This document shows positions 22,341-33,682 of a stretch of DNA of 64,000 bases, in pieces; positions within the stretch are counted from its first letter, which is position 1, and each line of letters begins with the position of its first letter. Source of the DNA: Zeugodacus cucurbitae (taxonomy: Eukaryota; Arthropoda; Insecta; Diptera; Tephritidae). The translations under genes and the position numbers were made by a program. The stretch spans positions 1,441,501-1,505,500 of the forward strand of contig NC_071669.1 of NCBI RefSeq assembly GCF_028554725.1. The letters run 5' to 3'. Under the pieces are notes generated by a model. The model had not been told where the DNA came from and made no database searches. It saw only the letters and a list, made by a program, of their open reading frames with translations.

Positions 22341-24339
22341 CTTCGAGAACTTCCTCTGCTCTCGTATTGAATGTAATCTCGACAGGAAAAAGCTTCTGAT
22401 AAAGCTCAGTCAATTTAAATGGGATTTAAAAAATAAAATGAAGGTAAATGCACCAAAGATCCGAAAAATCTACGAATCGAAGCTTTCAAAAACTCCTTAA
22501 GATTTTTGAACGGTTCTCCAGTCTCAGCTTTTTATTAGCTTTCGTCTCTAACAATGAATTTTGTAATTAAAAACTGTTTTTTAATATTAGTTCTACAACT
22601 TTGCTTCCAATAGATGTCTCTAGGGTCAAGCACTGGTCGATTAATTCGATTTTTTTTATATCGATCTTGGACATTTGTGTCAACATTAATCCAACAAAAT
22701 ATTTGTAGAGATCTGTTTGCATCCCAAACTTATTCTCAAGAGAAAATGTCACTTTTTGAGCCGAATTCTCGACATTAGCGGGAAATTTTGCTTTTATTTT
22801 TTAATTTCATGGAAAGTGCGGCTGAAGCTCATCGACATTTGTAATCGTTTTTATACAAAAAAATCCTGAAATTTACACAAGAAACGGCGGAAGCAAAGTT
22901 GTAGACCTAATATTATCAGTGAAATTATCCATTCCTTGTCGGAACTACTATTAATTACTCCGCATCTAATTCAATATTTTGTAATATTTCATTTCACATT
23001 TCCAATTACACCCTTTAGATAGATTTTTCGCGTGACTAATAAACTTTTTTCCAACGTGCTTAACCCTTTTTGTGCCATCCAACGCCAAGCCAAATTTAAC
23101 ACATTAGACACACTAATTCGCTTAATGGCAAATAAATAAATGCAACTAACACCAAGGATGGAGAACGGAGGACGGAGGCGCTGGCAATTGAGTAAATATT
23201 GGCGAAGAGTTGGCGAGGGTGTGCAGAAAGAGTTATGGTCCTTCATTACAAATGTGATAAACAGCGATGAGGCAATGCACTGATTCCATAAAAACACACA
23301 CACTCAACTACAGACGCAGAGGCACACCAGCGCTCCAGCAGCCCCGGTGGCAGCTTCGTTGGAGTGATGACACCAGCGCAACATACATTAAATAAATAGA
23401 ATTGCAACAATAGCAATAAACAACAGCATACACTAAATTAAAGTGTGAAGAAGAACAAGATGATACAATAATAACAACAACAAAAACAAGCGGCACATAA
23501 AAGCCAACCCGCTGAGTATATTTGACTCTAAATTAATACAATTGATACTTGAATGCGCTCACTTAGGCGTGCAACCAAGCGGAACAACGCGGCAACGCGG
23601 CAGGATAATAACATTAATGGCACAGGACACGCAGGACAAATGCAGAGCTGCTGGGCGAGTAGGTAGGTGGATGGTGTGGAGTGGTGGAATGGTAGAAGTT
23701 AGCGACGAGTAAATACAAATAATGAAATATAGACATTAGACGAAGTGAGGAGCTGGAATCGACACAACAAAAGCGAGAGGGGAGCGGAAGCGCTGGTTGT
23801 TTTGTGGAGGCAGCAGAAGTGAAGTAATCAAGTGAATGTGAGTATTTTGCGCATTTCGATGTCTCATTATGTTAGTATGGGTGTCTATATTGAATTGCTG
23901 AAGTGCCTGCGTGTGTGCGGGCGGGAAATGAGAAATGATTTCGATTAAATGAAAAAGTATGAGTTCGTTGGACAATCAAGCAGAAATAAATTCAAATAAA
24001 ATCACAGCTTTGTCATTAGAGCGAATGGGGCAAGCAGAAATGTAATGAAATTGTTTTCTTGTTGTTTGGTTGGCGCACAAATATTAGCTTTGCTGAGGTA
24101 TTTAGTCCACAAATACAAATGTAGAAATGTTTATTAACATTTTAATTAAAGCGCTGAGAACACAATGGTCTCTCTTATTTACTAAATGCCATGCAATTGA
24201 TGTGTCAATATTCCATGTTAGTTTGGGAATCGATGAACTGTAGTTCTAATCAGCTGTTGAACTGATATTTTTATGAAGATCTAAGGCACTCAATCGTGTT
24301 ATGATTCAATCATTGAGATATGTTTAAAAAACCGAAATA
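22341..24339. other. Intergenic, no gene seen
   Basis: No supported gene across about 2 kb. Purine-rich GGAG/GCGGAAG stretches at 23140-23230 and 23640-23830 are the only compositional change. Confidence 0.4.
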
Positions 24340-24467
24340 CGAGATGTGTTCAAAAAATAACGGGAATTTTCGTTTTTCACCTTTTTCCACTAATAATAAA
24401 AAAATTGACAATTGGACACTCCAAACCTAGATTAAAAAAATTCCCGTTATTTTTTTAACATACCACG
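24340..24467. mobile_element. 128-bp mariner MITE
   Basis: Flanked by TA (24338-24339 and 24468-24469). Its ends are inverted copies: CGAGATGTGTTCAAAAAATA on the left and the complement of CGTGGTATGTTAAAAAAATA on the right, followed by ACGGGAATTTT in both. The two ends are separated by only about 60 bp with no transposase remnant. The termini are those of the mariner remnants at 343-1016 and 61677. Confidence 0.85.
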
Positions 24468-24469
24468 TA

Positions 24470-26999
24470 GTTAGGATTGAAGATATTCGTAGGGAAATAT
24501 GCTTTCAAATGACGATTTAGGATCTATAAGAGACCATCGAGCACAATAGTCGGGAATACAATTCTAAAACAGGGTCTTTTTCGACAGAAGGTAAATTTTG
24601 TTCTTTCAATGGTTCTACATATAGAGCACTGTTATCACTTAATCGATTTTCACTTTCTCTGCCTCAATTATCTACAGCTTTTATCGTTTTAAATACTTTC
24701 AGGGCTGAAGGTCTGTTGCCATTAGGAGAACATATGTCATAGCTGGCTTCGATTCCTGAATATGTATGTATAACTACACAGAGTGGCAGTTGGGGTAAAT
24801 TATGATTATAAAATTAGAAAGATTCCGCGACAGTCTGCTTAAAACATGCGTCTCTGTAGGCACACATATGTGTACATCTTCTATTCACATTAGCTACAAA
24901 TCAACGCTGATTTATATTGCAGCAAACGAGCTGCTTAGTTCCCATATTACTTAGTTTTTTTTTATTATTTCCCCTTCTCCTCTCCAACAACCTTAAGTGT
25001 CTGCGTCAAATAATTTCGCACTTCAATTAAATTCGGGCGCTCGTGTGTGTGTGTGTGTGAATGATGCGCCTCCGGCACTTTGGCGGCCACGGTGTGCCAA
25101 GTGCCGCATTGCGCTATTAACGCGCGGCAAATAAAAATAAAATTAAATTAAAATCACATCGCACATTGTAAAGTGGCCAATTAAATTGTTATTACGCGGC
25201 GCACGAAATGCGCTTCAATTACTTAAAGCTCAGCGCCAAGCGACGCGCTACTCACAGCGCTCCATCGCCCAGTATTTAGTGGCGCTTATTGAAGGTAACG
25301 AGGGGGACTCAGCTGGCGGCGCGCGTCATTCAAACGCCGATAATAAATGCGCCCAGCCAACACAGTCACAGCCGACGCCGCGCGGAGTAATATGATTAAC
25401 GCTGCGTGCGAATAAGCTTTGAGATGAGGAGGAGAGCGCTGCGGTGCGTGCGAATCGTCGCGGTAATCATTTTACGAATTTGTAACTTGCGTAAATTTTC
25501 GCAATTCCCAACTGCAATTGTCGCAACTCATTCCAACACATCATTACTTTCTTGCGGCGCATGCATGGCTTACGAGGCACTCGGCGCTCAACTACTACTC
25601 TCAACAAGACGCGCTAACGCACGCACGCACACACGCACTCAGTCATCAGTAGTCAGCGCTGCGCAGGTGTACGCAAAAATATTTTTAGGCGCACAGCCGT
25701 AGCAGCTGTCTACAGTTGTACAGAGTCATTGTCGCCACGCAGCGCCATTGGCGCGAGCATACACATACTCATCATCATCGTCATCGTTGGCGGCGCTTTA
25801 CTTTGCTTTTGTTGTCATACATTGTGGCGCTTCGCCAGCCAGCCAGTCATTGTGAGGGGGCGTGTGTGAGTGCTGGCTTCATTGGAGACCAACCTGATGC
25901 GTAATTGAATCATTTAAGCGCAATTTGTTTGCCACTTCTGTACCTCACACACACACTCAGACTCACGCAGTTGTTGCTGCTTGATGAGAGATGTGTCTCC
26001 AGCCATATTTTCCACCTTAAAACGAGACTATTGTTTGCCAGCATTCAATTTGCAAATATCCTCCGACGGTGTTGTTGGTGCGCTTGATATGATTGCCTGC
26101 CTCCATTCTCGCTCCAGCCTGACACAGCATCGCGTTGACATCTGTAATTCAATTACATTTTTTTGGTGCGTTGCCGCTTTTGCTAAAACAATGCTCAGCA
26201 TCCGAAAGGAACATGTTTAATATGGCTGGTGGGGAGAAATGAGAAGTTTTTAGGTTGAAATTACGTGAATTTATACAATGACAAATTGATGCAGTCAATC
26301 TTGGGACATGACGCACGTGAAATCGCTTTTAGCGTGTGTTTATGGCTCATGGTTTATAGTCCGATTGAGAATGTGAGAAATTCTGATTGAAATAATGCTT
26401 TGCTTATAGGTAAAATACAATATGTAGATCTGTATATTGCATTGTTGAAGCTACCAATGCATCTCCTCGTGGTGACTTGAATTCGAAATCTTCAATTTTC
26501 AATGGTTCAACAGCTTAGATCCGAATCCGAAGAGAATCTGAGCTCGATCCTGGAATTCGTTCGCTTCATGATGTATGTAGACAAATGAGTGTCACCTAAG
26601 GCTATTTTGAATCAATTATCTCTCCATGTACTCTTGCAGAAATCGGTTATTATCGTTCAGTAACTTTCGCAGAGGTTAGTATCGCTCGCTTTCGCAGTGC
26701 CTGGTGAAACGATCGATAATGAGATTGTTTTTGGATCAATTATGCTTATTTAAGTGACTCCTCTTTCTTCTTGAGACCTTCTTCCGAGACATCCATGTTC
26801 AGTTATCAAACATATGTATTTTCGTATTCACAATCTTCTTCGGAAGCGTTATGTTGTATTCAAATTATAGATGAATATTATATTTTCTGCCGTAGATCAG
26901 GCTAAAAGAAAGCAGAACTATATTAGTGGTATTTCTCTTAGTGTTTCGGATGATGAAACCTTTGTTTCAGTCAGACCTTTCTCTGTCCAGGGGTTGGAG
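24470..26999. other. Intergenic, GC-richer block at 25.0-25.9 kb
   Basis: No supported gene. A (GT)n run lies at 25041-25058. From 25050 to 25900 the DNA is markedly richer in GCGC/CGC than its flanks, with overlapping short frames but no domain. It could be an upstream exon or regulatory CpG-rich tract of a gene outside the window; nothing shows that directly. Confidence 0.35.
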
Positions 27000-27320
27000 A
27001 GGTAAACACCGTAGTTTTCGTGAGGTATTAGGTTAGGTTTGGTTAGGTATTCAGATCGACGAGATGGGAGATCCTTTAGTTGCAGATAGGACCTTTGTGG
27101 TAACAGAAGCCTCAAAAATGGATTTTACACCAGATCTAGCGACAAAGCCTCATAATTCCATAATAATTTCCAGGCAGATTTCTTTTTCTTTTGGTAACAG
27201 AAGCTTTTGATCTATCCTCAGGGCGTCTTGAGCACATGAAGGTAGCTGCCTGAAGGTATTCTAAGTTACTATAAGCTTGATCTCTGAAAATCTGAACAGT
27301 CAAAGACTTCGTCTTCTTCC
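27000..27320 (-). repeat. Possible retroelement tail
   Basis: On the minus strand this reads ACCACAAAGGTCC, then ATACCTAACCAAACCTAACCT, resembling the ACAAAGGACC ... CCTAACCTAACC tails of LINE fragments at 29.7 and 36.7 kb. The sequence beyond it is not recognised, so boundaries are approximate. Confidence 0.35.
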
Positions 27321-29390
27321 AAACTAATACAAGTATACGTAACTGAGAAAAGTTGTATCCTTATCGAATAAATTTATATCGGACAGTAACTTATTAAAAC
27401 CCATATAACTATATAAACACTAACCTTGTTGAGAGCATCCCGCGTGGTTAAGATAGCCTTCTCCTAGTACCGTTAAATGTATAATAGAAATTAGAGAATG
27501 TTTCCTGTACTAAAAGTAAACGGACTGAGTAGGCAGATCGACCTGTGCTCTCTGTGAGATCGGTATCGTTGGTTATTGAGCTTAAAATAATGTTGAAGAC
27601 TTAAGAATGATATAGATCACCATAACGGCTCTACCAAAATAATATTGTTTCACAATTCGAAGACTACTAATATGTATCTCCACTCCTTCCCCCCTCATGT
27701 GTGTATATAACTCAATTCCAAATCAAAATTTAATAGGCCAAACCACAAATCAGGCCAACATATTGTAAAACTATAAAAGCACTGGAATTCGTAATCAACA
27801 TTTATGTATGCGGAGTCATAAAAGCCAACACAAGCAAATTGAGTTCTTACGAAGGAAGGCGCTTCATGTTGGTGTGTATGTGGTGCGTGCGTGTATAGTG
27901 CTAGGTAAGCGTCGTCGAATTGCCACTAAATGTGTGTATTTAGAGCTCATAAGAATCGACGCTGCCGCTGCAAGCCTCGTAAATACACATGCAACGCTGC
28001 ACCAACACCAATGCAGACGCAGTAGTAGAACGCACCTAACAAGCAATAAAGCGTTGCCGTGCGATCGTAAAATAAAATCGCATGGAAATCTTTGAATATT
28101 TAAGTTTATTGATATCCTCGCCGCTCGAAGTGTGTTTAATATCCTTGCGGTTGGCTGCCTAATGTCAAATAGAAGAATGCGAGACACACACACACACATA
28201 CACACGCACAGCGGGTTGTGTTGCGGCAGTCAAAAGTGAGCGGCACAACCTGTTTGCCACATATAAAATCGCATAAAGGACACGAAATGTCATATTAGGC
28301 ATAAAAATCAATTCGAAATGTTGCGTCAATATTATTGACATTATTGGCAACAACGCTGCCCTTGCTATTGTTGTTGTTGTTTTTGATGTGTGCCCGCCAC
28401 AAAATAGCAACAATACAGTGCGATACAAGCATATTTCGCCATGGTAATGACCGAAGGTGCAGAAGCCTGAGATTACAAGACACGCACACATACATACATA
28501 CCTTACTTACAAATACATATGCACATATGTGAGTGCATGCTTTTATGTTGCTGAGCATTGAAGCAGTTGTTTGGCCTATAAAATCGACGTAAGCGACCCT
28601 TTGCTTTTTTTTCAAGAATTTCGTTTATGCGAGTTCTTGTATATGTGTCGGCCTGGCAAACCGCTGTGCCCTCGTAAAGGTGTTTTTGCATAATCAACAA
28701 TTTGTTTTTGTTTTTTGTTGTCTTTTTTCATGAGTATATATTTTAAAATCTTATTTTGTTGCAGGTCAGATATAAAAATTTATTTTTATAATTCTTACAT
28801 GTGTTGAATGCCACCGAAGAAGAATAACACATATCAGCATAATCTGGGTCTGCTTATGTACATACATACATACATATGTACAGATATAAAATGTAAGTGA
28901 AACTGGTTTATTGTTGTAAAACATGTTTATTGCAATATTTTTACGCGCTATTTAAATTTATTTCAAATACAAGCTGAGATTATGTCATTAGAGCATACGA
29001 GATTGCAATGAAGCATGCAAAACAACAACAAATTAATCCTGAATTTGCAATTTTTGATATTCTATAATTCCAGGCGAGGGGAATATTTTTTTTTAACTCT
29101 CAGCAGTTAAACAAATCTCAATCGAAAAATCACGGGCTATAATCTTCTAACTTTTTATAGACTCCTATCGTCGAAGCAGGGATCTTGATTTAATCGGCTG
29201 TGGAATATCTGTAATGATGAGATCAAGCTCATTAAATGATAAAAACCTTCGCTGTAGATCCTGTTCATCTAATGGTATGCAGCGGCTCACATAAAGGCCT
29301 TCAAGACAGGCACTTTTTGTCCCTATGCAAGACTACCAGCAATTAAAATCTTTCGTAGCAAATTAATTCACTTGTCTTACTAATTTATCC
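27321..29390. other. Intergenic with microsatellites
   Basis: No supported gene. Holds an (AC)n run at 28183-28204, GTTGTTGTTGTT near 28369-28381 and (ACAT)n at 28856-28878. The frames at 27808-28700 overlap on both strands around these runs. Confidence 0.4.
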
Positions 29391-29717
29391 GTTGTAGAAG
29401 ATATCTGTAGGTGGACGAGGTGGAATCGTCTCATCACTTTCTTCTGAAATGTCCCGCCTTTGCGAAATCAAGACCAAGATTTCTCGGACCCGAATTACAT
29501 GTGTTCATATATCCACCGGCAAAGTCGTTAACAACCGCGTAAACTAGCTGTCACAGAAAAATCTCTGCAGATTTGTAATAAAGTCAGAGTGCTTTTTCGA
29601 ATCTTAAGAGATCCTAATTAAGAGAGTGATCCTGACTTCACAAAGGACTGTATTTCATAGATTACGTGTGTTTTCGTTTTGGGGAACAGCCACACAACCT
29701 AACCTAACCTAACCTAT
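29391..29717 (+). mobile_element. LINE 3' end with (CCTAA)n tail
   Basis: The + strand at about 29434-29535 reads H-H-F-L-L-K-C-P-A-F-A-K-S-R-P-R-F-L-G-P, the H-x-x-x-x-C-P-A block near the C-terminus of jockey/R1-type ORF2. After a degraded non-coding stretch the copy ends in ACAACCTAACCTAACCTAAC at about 29694-29713. It is 5'-truncated and related to the fragments at 54663 and, inverted, 19945. Confidence 0.7.
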
Positions 29718-32700
29718 TACATTTTTCTGATCTCAAGGGTTTCATAGACCGATTCTCAGTAAGGTAATTTGAATATGTAAATATGTCAAGAGAGTTGGAC
29801 TAACAAATCTTCAATTATATAAGACCAGTATTCAACTACATATCTCAAAATCACCAGTGAAAGCTCCGGCCGCTCAAATAATCGCCTCTAGGGCTGCAGA
29901 GCTCAAAAAATTAGCGGTTGTTATTTGATAGGATAACTGTATTTCACATTCTCGTTAAATTTTGAACCGATAAACTGTTAGGTCCTTTATTTTATTCTAT
30001 CCCATCACGAGTCTAGTTAGACTAAGCAAAAAAATATATCTATAATTATATGAATGAATGCTCTAAAATAGAAATAATAAAGGTACTTATTGATTATTTT
30101 CTCTCCTCAAAGGCATTTCCATACGCACCCTTGGGATATCCGCGACACAAGAGGAATTTAAAACTAATTTTTTCACATTTTATATATTCATTCAACACAG
30201 TGACAGGCAATCGGCGTAATCCGTAAATTATCATAAACAAATTAAATAAGTTCGTGATGTGTCAGATTCAAAGTAAAAACAAAAGCAGAACCCACGAATT
30301 CCAAGGGTGAGCGCTACACACTTACGCATGATAGCCGAGTTCCTAAGAAACGGTGGAGGCAGCGAATATAACAGAACCCTTTGTTCATGCGAATCACCTT
30401 TTTATTTGCCAAGCAAAGTAAATATGGCAAAATTAAATGAGAATTGAAGCGCCTTTTTGTATGGAAAGTTGGATTGTGACAACAAACACACACGCACTCA
30501 AGTCGAACGCGCGACGGTTGTGGTTGCTTGGTTCATCACACTTTGCGTGCCACTGGGAGTCTGACAGCGGCCACCACAACAACAGCGACACCGGCGGCTC
30601 AAGTGATGAAATTGTACGCAATCCCCGCCGGGACTGAGGCCTAACGCAACGCTGGGCTGTGCAAAAGACAACGCTTACCGAAACCCCACGCAAGATGGCT
30701 GGAGAGTGCAAGTAAGGAAGAAAAGTGAGGAGGGACGCTCTGCGAAAAAGTCACTTGCGAGCTTAAAAGTAATTTGTTTGTGGCGCAACATGACAGCATT
30801 GCGGTGACGACACTGACAGCCACTGAGGACTGCGAGCTGGTGGTCGCAACTCGACTACTGGTCTGCGTAAAGTGGAACTGTCCGTCCGAAAGGGGTTGCT
30901 GCTATTGAACCTGGTGCAGTTATGTGACCAACGACGTTTATTTAAATCACAGCAGCGGCCATGCAGATTACAGGAGACACGCAATCTTCCGCTGCTGATT
31001 ACACATCTCAGACACGACGAGGAGATGAGGTGGCGGCTGATATGTCCACCTCAAATGATGGACGTTGAGAAAGGATATGCAAAACACGGGTTTACGCAGC
31101 CGAGACAAGTGAGGTGAGGGCTGAGATGACTTGTTTCACATCACAACCGTTGTAATCATATTTAATTACTATAAATAGAGCGACGTGGTATTCATATTTA
31201 ATCAACATTGTTGTTGTTGTTGTTTTCATACAAGTCTATCTGTTTCATTGTTGCACTCACAGACATAATGATTTGCTTTTAACTGCGCAAATTTGTAACT
31301 CATCTCATTATTTACCCTCAATTACAGGAAATATGCTCTGCCCCTTGTGGGTTGTGAGCTGCGGAAGAGTGCGCTGGGGGTGTTGCTGAAGCGTGTTGTA
31401 AACATTGTTTGTCATTTAAAAAATACCTAAACACAATATTCATCCTCGATTTGTTGTTGTTGTAGTTGCCAAAACGTGTCGTCTCTGCTGTTTTAATTTT
31501 GTTTTCATCATCATTGTGGGTTTGTTGTATTGCCGCCACGTGTCCGAACGTCGTTCCCACACAGCCGATTGACGATTGCTCTTTTCCTGCCGCTGCTGCT
31601 GCTCACAGTTTGTTATCCCGTTAGAGTGGCAATCTAATACGCAGCATGTTATCCTATTATGCAACACATCTTTTCGGCGAACTATGAACAAATTGACCGC
31701 ATCAAGTTGATCACACATATTGTTGAGAGGAGGAAGGTGGGGGAGACTTCACTTTGCACAGTGTTTTGATGGAAATGAAAAGTGTGTGCTAATATTTTTT
31801 GGTAACGGTTAATAATTTTCGTTATGACCGAATGGCTGAAGAAAAGCTTGGTCTCATCGCTGTCGTTTCCAAGCATTTCAGCTATGTGGTTTAGAAAGGA
31901 AATCTAGTAAGACTCGTTTGTGTTAGCCTTCAGGTGGTCTCAGAAAACGGAGAGTTCAGAAAACAGCAGTGTTATGTGAGTATTTTTGCATTTGGGACAT
32001 GATCCTTGTGACCCTAGACTGGCTATTGCTTGAGAATGTGGAAGTCAGCTCTTCGTGAGCCACTTGTGGATTCCTAAAAGGTTGTTTAGTCCCAGCGAGA
32101 TAGAAGAAAGGCAATAAACCTTGATGAAGTCTATTAGACAAATTTTTTGATGAAAACTTCTCGGTTTTTATCAGATATTTTATGTATTCCACGATTTACC
32201 TCTCCGCTTTACTTCGCTCGCCCACTGTACTTCCCATCCAATTGATTCCGCTCGTGATTTGTGCGCGTGAACGCGTGTAAAGTGCATGTAATCATAGGCA
32301 AAAACAGCGGTGCACCAACAAATTATAAAAGCTAACAGCATCACTAGCAACAACAACAACAACAACAGTTATAAAATAGTCATTAAGCATTTAATAGTGG
32401 CGTGTCGGCAAGTCCGACTTACATGCGCTTGTACAAGCATTCATGGGCGCCGGCAGCCGTTCGAACACACATCTAAACGAACTGGTTTTCACCGTCGCGG
32501 TTGCATAAAGTCCTCGCTATCCGTGGTTGTTGTTGGTAGTTGTTGGATGCGGTGGTGGTTCCTGTGTTTGTGTTTTGTGTTTTGTGGTTTGGGTGACACG
32601 CGTCACTCGGCTCATCACTCATCCAACCGCCAAGAGGTCTGCTTCAAAGGCCTATGCTTAGAGAACTTTCCCATGTGTTTCCCTTTGATTTCTGTGCTGT

Positions 32701-33640
32701 TGCTGTTGCGGAATCGCCCTCTCATTGTGTTTGGGTTTTATAAATTATGAGCAAATTTTAAAATGATTGCGCGATAAGAGTCGCTATCAGCCGTTATTTA
32801 GCACAACCAACGTTTGCTTCGCGTCAACTACCCTCCTCAACTGCGTTCGCATTGACTTTTACAGTTTTTTTTATTTTTCAGCGATCGCTCGCTGATTATA
32901 AAACTTATCTCACACGAGTAAAAAAACGAAGTTGTCATTGTTGTTGTAGTTTTTTTTTAACAGGGTGGGACTAAAAAGCTTCATTGAAAAGCGAAACACG
33001 TTTTATCTGAGAAATGAACTCTGAAAAATGAGCTGAACTGAAAAATTATATTTGGGTTTTATGATTTTGAACAACCGATCTTTGAAGTTTCAAGGTTGAT
33101 TTCAGGCATATCTGTGGGTCTATCGATCAACTTGAACCACTTTAGAACTATGACATGTCATATTATAGTGATCTGGTCGATATATCTTCAACCGGCCACT
33201 GTAGGATTTTTTAAGTTTCCGTATGATGCCCTCCGCAGCTCCTTAGAGAAAGTTGATGATGGATATTTAGAAATTATAGCCAATGTATTCTTAAAATATG
33301 GACGAAATGTACTTCAGACCCTTGGAAATCCTTTTTTTTAATAAGAAAGTCTCTTAGAACCACTTGTCTTGATCCCATTGTTTTGACCACCGCTGTACAA
33401 ATACTTACATATATAAAATCTTAATGAAATGAAAAAAGGAAGATTAAGAAAGAGCAGAAACTGATTTCATATCAAACACTATCAACAAGTTTGTTTACTT
33501 TTTGCAAGCTAATAAAATACTAGAAACGAGCCTCTTTAATCTCTCACTAAAACACACATAATTAGCGGAGCATCGCTGAGCATTTTATTTTAGCATTTTA
33601 TTACCGCTAATTTGCACACAATAATATCGCTCATTAATGT
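29718..33640. other. Intergenic upstream of the esterase
   Basis: No supported gene in nearly 4 kb. The block at 30430-31120 has higher GC and open frames on both strands, which may mark an unrecognised exon or only composition. (CAA)n/(GTT)n runs occur at 31208-31222 and 32348-32366. A frame at 32310-32750 begins in such a run and includes a hydrophobic, Cys-containing stretch (W-F-L-C-L-C-F-V-F-C-G-L-G) that I could not tie to a family. Confidence 0.4.
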
Positions 33641-33648
33641 GAAGGCAT

Positions 33649-33682
33649 TCAGTCGTTGTTCGTTCCGCTTAGAGGCTAGATC
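33649..33682 (+). promoter_or_regulatory. Inr + DPE core promoter of the esterase gene
   Basis: TTCAGTCG provides the fly initiator TCAGTY with its A (+1) at 33651. AGATC occupies exactly +28 to +32 (33678-33682), matching the downstream promoter element RGWYV at its required spacing, and the ATG follows at 33683. No TATA box is evident. The predicted leader is only 32 nt. Confidence 0.6.

Noticed and set aside
32310..32750. 146-codon frame with a hydrophobic Cys-rich stretch and E-V-C-F-K-G-L-C
   Set aside because: Briefly suggested a lipase-like N-terminus, but it begins in a CAACAACAA run, the ATG context is poor, and nothing after the first cysteines resembles a lipase.
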